Part shown: piece after piece, positions 6,226 through 9,855 of the stretch
Position numbering within the stretch: position 1 is the first letter of the stretch
Layout of the letters: each line of letters starts with the position of its first letter
Origin: CAINVV01 sp964506325
GTDB taxonomy: Bacteria > Bacteroidota > Bacteroidia > Bacteroidales > Prolixibacteraceae
Length of the DNA: 9,855 nucleotides
Assembly (NCBI GenBank): GCA_964506325.1
Contig: CAZDLO010000126.1
Coordinates: 1 to 9,855, forward strand
Direction of reading: 5' to 3'
The notes under the pieces: model-generated
The model's database searches: none
What the model was told of the DNA's origin: nothing
What the model saw: the letters and a program-made list of their open reading frames with translations, nothing else
Translations under genes and position numbers: made by a program

Positions 6226-7084
6226 TTCTATCCTGAAAAACACAAATCCCCTTATCTGTCCAGAACTGCCAGTAGACTGACACCTGCAATGATGCAAACC
6301 AGTCGTTGTTGGTATAGTAGCCTGGAGCAAAGTTGTTAAAAGGAGTACCAGATACCGGATCCAGGTTCTGAAACCGTTGAGGATCCTTCAGGTTATCAAT
6401 ATTGTCGGTGAAGGTCTTGCGTACACAAAATTCGACGCAGGTACCAACCCTTTTTGACAGGTTGTACTTTATTCCGAATGCCATCGGGATGGTCGGTGAA
6501 AGTGCATCCATTTCATTGGTTTTGTTCATGTTGCCATCCAGCTCAGCCCGGTAAAGCGCCTTGGTTGGCAGAAAACTGTATTCCACCTGGGGTACAAGTA
6601 TGAGTGTGCCCCGCCGGGGTGAAGGCGAATACAATGCACCGATACCGATCGCGATATAAGGGGTGAAATTATTCTTTGTGGTACTTCCCATCTGGTAATT
6701 CAGAAAATTAAACTCCAGCAGGCCTTCGAAAGATTGCACCGACCGGGAGAAATTGTAAGAATTGTCAGGCTGTTTCAGGTAAAATTCATTGGGGAAACCC
6801 TGGGTAACCCTGGCGGATGGTTCAGCAAGGTTGACCCCGTCGAATGTTCCGGCAGCCTTCAGTTCCCCGTTGATCAATTGTCCCCTCACAGCAATTCTTT
6901 TGTTGAAATTGTACCTTCCCATAATCCCGTACAGGGTCGAGACATCCTTAAGGAGATCGGTCCTGTGTTCTATGTCCCCCCAATAAAGCGCACCACCCAG
7001 TCGCAGACCCAAATCAGCCGATTTCTGCGGATAAGCAGAAAGAAAACAGAGAAACAGCGACAAGGCGACCAGCAACTTTTTCAT
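6203..7084 (-). CDS. DUF6089-like outer-membrane beta-barrel protein
   Basis: The 293-residue product has a signal peptide (MKKLLVALSLFLCFLSAYPQ). A start typical of this Bacteroidota family follows: LGLRLGGALYWGDIEH, then YGIMGRYNFNKRIAVRGQL. The remainder alternates polar and aromatic residues like an eight-to-ten-strand barrel (FTPYIAIGIGALYSP; IPMAFGIKYNLSKRVGTCVEFCVRKTFTDNID; WFASLQVSVYWQF). Family assignment is from recognition of these segments; no function is established. It heads the uppS-bamA segment and overlaps uppS by 23 bases, so it is likely cotranscribed with the outer-membrane assembly genes. ATG 7084 is preferred over ATG 7126 because it begins the signal peptide and leaves a leader hairpin outside the coding region. 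The short tail after the last strand (KGICVFQDRSGINKNF) looks unusual. Confidence 0.8.
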   Translation of the reverse strand: MKKLLVALSLFLCFLSAYPQKSADLGLRLGGALYWGDIEHRTDLLKDVSTLYGIMGRYNFNKRIAVRGQLINGELKAAGTFDGVNLAEPSARVTQGFPNEFYLKQPDNSYNFSRSVQSFEGLLEFNFLNYQMGSTTKNNFTPYIAIGIGALYSPSPRRGTLILVPQVEYSFLPTKALYRAELDGNMNKTNEMDALSPTIPMAFGIKYNLSKRVGTCVEFCVRKTFTDNIDNLKDPQRFQNLDPVSGTPFNNFAPGYYTNNDWFASLQVSVYWQFWTDKGICVFQDRSGINKNF

Positions 7085-7098
7085 ACATCCGTAATGGT

Positions 7099-7115
7099 GA
7101 AAGCCCGGGGCTTTC
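7099..7115 (-). other. Leader hairpin before the DUF6089-like gene
   Basis: The 17-base stretch GAAAGCCCCGGGCTTTC (minus strand) is an 8+8 perfect inverted repeat around one central base. It lies 14 bases upstream of the chosen ATG at 7084. No T-run follows on the minus strand, so it is not a terminator. It could influence translation initiation or mRNA stability. If translation began at ATG 7126 it would be coding (KAPGF), which would weaken this reading. Confidence 0.4.
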
Positions 7116-7158
7116 TTTAGATTCATTCAGGTAATGGTATTAAAGTATACAATCTACG

Positions 7159-7166
7159 CAAATGTA
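7159..7166 (-). promoter_or_regulatory. Candidate -7 element for the DUF6089-uppS-bamA-ompH operon
   Basis: The minus strand reads TACATTTG, an exact match to the Bacteroidota TAnnTTTG element. It sits about 75 bases before the ATG at 7084. A clear TTTG -33 partner at the usual distance was not found. It lies in the longest gene-free gap inside the leftward block (7085-7326), where an operon promoter would be expected. Confidence 0.45.
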
Positions 7167-7210
7167 ATATTTTACCCCGAAAAATTCATTTTTATGTATC
7201 CTAAAGAGCG

Positions 7211-7262
7211 AAAAAAAAGGTTAAAAGTCCATAAATCAGTTTTCTGCGTAAACAATTAACCT
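7211..7262 (-). terminator. Weak possible terminator after nadK
   Basis: On the minus strand a 7-bp inverted repeat (7256-7262 with 7218-7224, AGGTTAA/TTAACCT) is followed by eight T residues (complement of 7211-7218). The 31-base loop is long and the stem is AT-rich, so termination would be inefficient at best. It lies 65 to 115 bases past the nadK stop. Confidence 0.25.
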
Positions 7263-7326
7263 ATCAACTGTAACATAGAATTGCCGGGAGATAATTTAAT
7301 GATTGGAAAGTGAATGGCAGGTCATG

Positions 7327-8205
7327 TCAATTCCTTTTGTCTGCTCCCCAAAGTAATTTTCTCCTCAGGGTTTCATAAAATGACTGGTTCTCAAACTTCA
7401 ATACATTGATTTTAAAATCTGATTTCCTGATTTTCCAGACCATATCCGTCTCAAAAGGTGCAGACCTGGAGTCCAGCGAGGCCATATACCTGCCTCCCCT
7501 GCCCTCCACCCAGAGGGAGACTTCTTCAAAATCGGAAATCACTACAGGCCTGATTGCCAGGTTGTGCGGTGCGATGGGAGCAATGACGAAATTTTCTGAA
7601 CATGGGGTGATAATTGGTCCGCCGACACTGAGAGAGTAAGCTGTTGTCCCTGTAGGGGTGGAAACGATCAGTCCGTCGGCCCAGTAGGTATTCAGCAGGT
7701 CACCCCCAACATCCACATGGACAGTGATCATTTGGGAAGAGTCCTGCTTATGAACCGTGAATTCATTGAGGGCATAGGGAAAACTGGAAAACAAGCCGAA
7801 CTCATTTTCCAGTTTCAGCAAGGAACGTGGCTGGAGAATAAATTTGCCGGCAAAAAGCTGTTCAATAGAATTCTCCAGTTCTTCCTGTGCAATATCAGCC
7901 AGGAATCCAAGACGGCCGCTGTTGATACCTACCATGGGGATCCCTGAGTCCCTGACAAATGTGACTGCCTCCAGGAATGTGCCATCACCGCCAATGCTCA
8001 TAAAAAAATCTACATCCCGCAACTCCCTGTCGGTGGAAAAAGTACTGATCCTGCCCGGAGGAATGACTCCTTCCTTGCCCAGGAACTCCAGGAATGGCTT
8101 GTAAATAATGACTTCTGCTTCATGCTGATGGAGAATCTCAAGCAGCCGTTTCATGCTGTCAAAAAATATTGGTCCGATGTTCCATCCAAAAAGGGCGATT
8201 CTCAT
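7327..8205 (-). CDS. nadK: NAD kinase
   Basis: The enzyme phosphorylates NAD to NADP in the cytoplasm. The 292-residue product has the family signatures in order: SIGGDGTFLEAV with GGDG at residues 72-75 (Asp74 being the likely catalytic base), VGINSGRLGFLA at 92-103, the conserved NE pair in ALNEFTVHK (147-148), and the glycine-rich WADGLIVSTPTGTTAYSLSVGGP at 175-197. ATG 8205 opens with MRIALFGWNIGP, which fits the N-terminal nucleotide-binding strand. It starts ten bases after the CBS gene stop, so the two are almost certainly cotranscribed. Nothing is missing or truncated. Confidence 0.96.
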   Translation of the reverse strand: MRIALFGWNIGPIFFDSMKRLLEILHQHEAEVIIYKPFLEFLGKEGVIPPGRISTFSTDRELRDVDFFMSIGGDGTFLEAVTFVRDSGIPMVGINSGRLGFLADIAQEELENSIEQLFAGKFILQPRSLLKLENEFGLFSSFPYALNEFTVHKQDSSQMITVHVDVGGDLLNTYWADGLIVSTPTGTTAYSLSVGGPIITPCSENFVIAPIAPHNLAIRPVVISDFEEVSLWVEGRGGRYMASLDSRSAPFETDMVWKIRKSDFKINVLKFENQSFYETLRRKLLWGADKRN

Positions 8206-8215
8206 GAATAGTATT

Positions 8216-8887
8216 TTAAGGGTTCATGTATCTCATAAACTGGTCGAATCTGTCGTCGATCAGGTTTTTGAGGGGGGTTTGGTCCATGAAGGTGGCTTTG
8301 ATATTATAGTTGTAACGGCTCAGTGTCTGAATGATCCCGGAAAGATCAACCTTATTGACTTTTATTGTGACATTCAGCTCGGTGGTTTCACCAGCCGGTT
8401 TCCAGGTATAAAGGCTGAGTATATGTGCATCATTGCCTTCAATGATCTGGGTAATCTGGGAAAGTGAATAATCCTTTTCACACATCACAAGCTCGAGGAT
8501 TCCTCCGGGTTCGTTGGGGGAGAAAAGGGTGGTCAGGGTATTGCACAAATCATATTTTAGAATTGAACCAAGATAGCTGTGATCTTCCGACAAAACAGGC
8601 ACAATGGATACCCCGCAACCGGAAGCTACAGCCGCCACCTCAAAAATATGCTGCCCGGGATGGACATGGGGTGTCAACCAGTTGTCAGTCGAATATTTCT
8701 TTAACGGTTCATCGAAATCCCCGGCATCAAATATGACCTTGTCAGAAATGACTCCCAGGTACACCCGTCCATCTACAACCGGTAAATGAGATACCCTGAA
8801 AACATCCATCAGTGAAAGCACTTTAGAACCGGAATCCTGAAGACTTACAGAAGGAATGGAATCAGAAATAAGCATTTCGGCTATCAT
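8216..8887 (-). CDS. CBS-pair protein with C-terminal ACT-like domain
   Basis: The 223-residue product shows two CBS domains. The first covers about residues 5-55, with SHLPVVDGRVYLGVISDKVIF; the second about 70-122, with VSIVPVLSEDHSYLGSILKYDL. A C-terminal segment (about 129-200, ILELVMCEKDYSLSQITQIIEGNDAHILSLYTW...NVTIKVNKVDLSGIIQTL) looks like an ACT-type ligand domain. CBS pairs usually bind adenine nucleotides and ACT domains small metabolites, so this is probably a sensor or regulator; its partner is unknown. There is no catalytic or DNA-binding domain. ATG 8887 (MIAEMLISDSIPSVS) is chosen. The frame extends to 9163, but that extension lies over pdxJ and lacks family features. It precedes nadK by ten bases and diverges from pdxJ. 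Confidence 0.88.
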   Translation of the reverse strand: MIAEMLISDSIPSVSLQDSGSKVLSLMDVFRVSHLPVVDGRVYLGVISDKVIFDAGDFDEPLKKYSTDNWLTPHVHPGQHIFEVAAVASGCGVSIVPVLSEDHSYLGSILKYDLCNTLTTLFSPNEPGGILELVMCEKDYSLSQITQIIEGNDAHILSLYTWKPAGETTELNVTIKVNKVDLSGIIQTLSRYNYNIKATFMDQTPLKNLIDDRFDQFMRYMNP

Positions 8888-8904
8888 GGCAGGATATATA
8901 TTTG
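8875..8904 (+). promoter_or_regulatory. Candidate pdxJ promoter
   Basis: TATATTTG at 8897-8904 matches TAnnTTTG exactly. TTTC at 8875-8878 could be a degenerate -33 TTTG with about 18 bases between. Transcription would start near 8911 and leave a leader of roughly 45 bases before the pdxJ ATG. The upstream part lies within the start of the divergent CBS gene. Confidence 0.5.
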
Positions 8905-8931
8905 TAAATGAATGAGAATCATTTTGTAAAT
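8901..8931. promoter_or_regulatory. Direct repeats and Fur-box-like palindrome between the divergent genes
   Basis: TTTGTAAAT occurs twice (8901-8909 and 8923-8931), 22 bases apart, which is about two helical turns. Between them AATGAGAATCATT (8911-8923) is a near-palindrome. It matches the core of the classical Fur box (AATGATAATCATT) at 12 of 13 bases, although the flanks match poorly. It overlaps the expected pdxJ start site. Operator function is inferred from position and symmetry only. Confidence 0.3.
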
Positions 8932-8957
8932 TGCACCCCTGATTAAAATTACCAGGA

Positions 8958-9674
8958 ATGACACGATTAAGTGTAAATATAAATAAAATTGCAACATTGC
9001 GAAACAGCCGCGGTGGTGCCATGCCCAGCGTTTCCTTTGCTGCAGTGCAGTGCCAGAAATTTGGCGCGGAAGGTATCACAATCCATCCTCGTCCCGACGA
9101 GAGGCATATCAAATATGCGGATGCCAGGGAACTCAAACCTCTTATCAACACAGAATACAACATTGAAGGATATCCGGATCAACGTTTCATTGAACTCGTG
9201 CTGGAGGTAAAGCCCCAACAGGTAACCCTCGTACCCGATTCCCCCATAGCACTCACCTCCAACTCAGGATGGGATACTATTGCCAATCACGACCTGCTCA
9301 AAACAGTGACAGCTAAATTCCAGTCGGCCGGCATCCGTGTTTCAATTTTTGTTGAAGCTGATCCGAAAATGGTTGAAGGTGCGGCCATGACAGGTGCCGA
9401 CAGGGTTGAACTCTATACGGAACCTTATGCCACTGAATATCCCGAAAATCCTGAAAAGGCCATTCTTCCCTTCATCCGGGCAGCAGAGGCAGCAGAACAA
9501 TGCGGACTGGGACTCAATGCAGGTCACGACCTGAGCCTTGTGAACCTGCGCTATTTCGACCAGCACATTCCAAACCTTCTGGAGGTCTCCATCGGACACG
9601 CCCTGATCGCCGACGCACTCTACCTCGGACTGGAGGAGTCGATCAGGCAATACAGGGAATGCCTGAAGAAATAA
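8958..9674 (+). CDS. pdxJ: Pyridoxine 5'-phosphate synthase
   Basis: PdxJ condenses 1-deoxy-D-xylulose 5-phosphate with 3-amino-2-oxopropyl phosphate to make pyridoxine 5'-phosphate in the DXP-dependent vitamin B6 route. The 238-residue product matches the family throughout: LSVNINKIATLRNSRGG (4-20), the phosphate/active-site segment ITIHPRPDERHI with His43, Arg45 and His50, Glu70 in YNIEGYP, GLGLNAGHDL with His190, and VSIGHALIADAL near the end. Length is normal. ATG 8958 (MTRLSVNINK) is the natural start; an AGGA abuts it directly. The gene diverges from the CBS-nadK block and is the only conserved core gene on the plus strand here. Its stop codon coincides with the edge of a repeat cassette. 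Confidence 0.97.
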   Translation: MTRLSVNINKIATLRNSRGGAMPSVSFAAVQCQKFGAEGITIHPRPDERHIKYADARELKPLINTEYNIEGYPDQRFIELVLEVKPQQVTLVPDSPIALTSNSGWDTIANHDLLKTVTAKFQSAGIRVSIFVEADPKMVEGAAMTGADRVELYTEPYATEYPENPEKAILPFIRAAEAAEQCGLGLNAGHDLSLVNLRYFDQHIPNLLEVSIGHALIADALYLGLEESIRQYRECLKK

Positions 9675-9697
9675 TTATGAATTATGAGTTAGGAGTG
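9673..9697. repeat. Left (inverted) copy of the 14-base repeat family
   Basis: Starting inside the pdxJ stop codon, this stretch contains ATTATGA twice and then ATGAGTTAGGAGT, close to the reverse complement of the AATTCCTAACTCAT unit. Bases 9675-9693 are a perfect 19-base inverted match to 9783-9801 in the right array, extendable to 22 bases with one mismatch. Confidence 0.85.
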
Positions 9698-9764
9698 CCA
9701 GGAGATTAACAGTAATGGCATAAAGCATAATGATGTAATGGTTAAATCATTAGATCCTACAAAT

Positions 9765-9855
9765 AATTCCTAACTCATAATTCCTAACTCATAATTCATA
9801 ACTCATAATTCCTCACTCATAATTCCTCACTCATAATTCCTACTTCATAACTCAT
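9765..9855. repeat. Right array of 14-base tandem repeats (reaches the window edge)
   Basis: Six consecutive 14-base units with consensus AATTCCTAACTCAT lie at 9765, 9779, 9793, 9807, 9821 and 9835. The first two are identical, the third has CAT for CCT, the fourth and fifth share CCTCACTCAT, and the sixth reads CCTACTTCAT. Bases 9849-9855 repeat the unit's final AACTCAT, and the array is cut by the end of the window. There are no spacers of CRISPR size. Confidence 0.9.

Larger units (their letters stand above)
9673..9855. mobile_element. Putative second repeat-bounded cassette, no gene seen (runs off the window)
   Basis: Inverted arrays of a 14-base unit surround a 67-base core (9698-9764). 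The layout matches the 73-572 cassette but the repeat sequence is unrelated. The core is AT-rich, has recurring TAATG words and a small AATGAT...ATCATT inverted pair (from about 9729 to 9751), and holds no frame longer than a dozen codons. It may be an empty or decayed cassette, or the first array of a longer one continuing past the edge. No transposase or terminal duplication is visible. Confidence 0.35.

Noticed and set aside
8888..9163. N-terminal extension of the CBS gene
   Set aside because: It would run antisense through the start of pdxJ, has no CBS-family features, and ATG 8887 gives a normal N-terminus.
9765..9855. CRISPR-like array at the right edge
   Set aside because: Units of 14 bases follow one another directly with no unique spacers, and no cas gene is visible.

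Overview
The window looks like a chromosomal segment of a Bacteroidota bacterium, probably Bacteroidales or a relative. The evidence is the gene order pdxJ / CBS protein / NAD kinase / DUF6089-type barrel / uppS / bamA / two OmpH (Skp) genes / murI, TAnnTTTG promoter-like elements, scarce Shine-Dalgarno sequences, and the style of the envelope proteins. No rRNA, tRNA, CRISPR array or transposase is visible.

Layout. Bases 1-74 hold the 3' end of an unidentified plus-strand gene. Its stop codon runs into a short-repeat cassette (73-572): octamer arrays in opposite orientation flank an AT-rich gene for a 23S-IVS/Avd-type four-helix bundle protein. Reading leftwards on the minus strand from 8887 are a CBS-ACT protein, nadK, a DUF6089-like beta-barrel, uppS, bamA, two Skp-like chaperones, an intrinsic terminator (1590-1625), and murI from its own leader. 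pdxJ diverges on the plus strand from 8958 across a 70-base promoter region. Right at the pdxJ stop a second repeat cassette begins (9673 to the window end). It uses a different 14-bp unit and has no visible gene.

Function. The minus-strand block is an envelope-building neighbourhood. UppS makes the undecaprenyl lipid carrier, MurI makes D-glutamate for peptidoglycan, the Skp-like proteins escort unfolded outer-membrane proteins, and BamA inserts them. The DUF6089-like barrel is a plausible client or accessory factor. NadK and PdxJ supply NADP and pyridoxal phosphate, and the CBS-ACT protein is a probable ligand sensor. The core genes look ordinary for the phylum. The unusual parts are the two inverted-array cassettes, each starting at the stop codon of the preceding gene, and a Gly/Tyr-rich repeat in a predicted surface loop of BamA.
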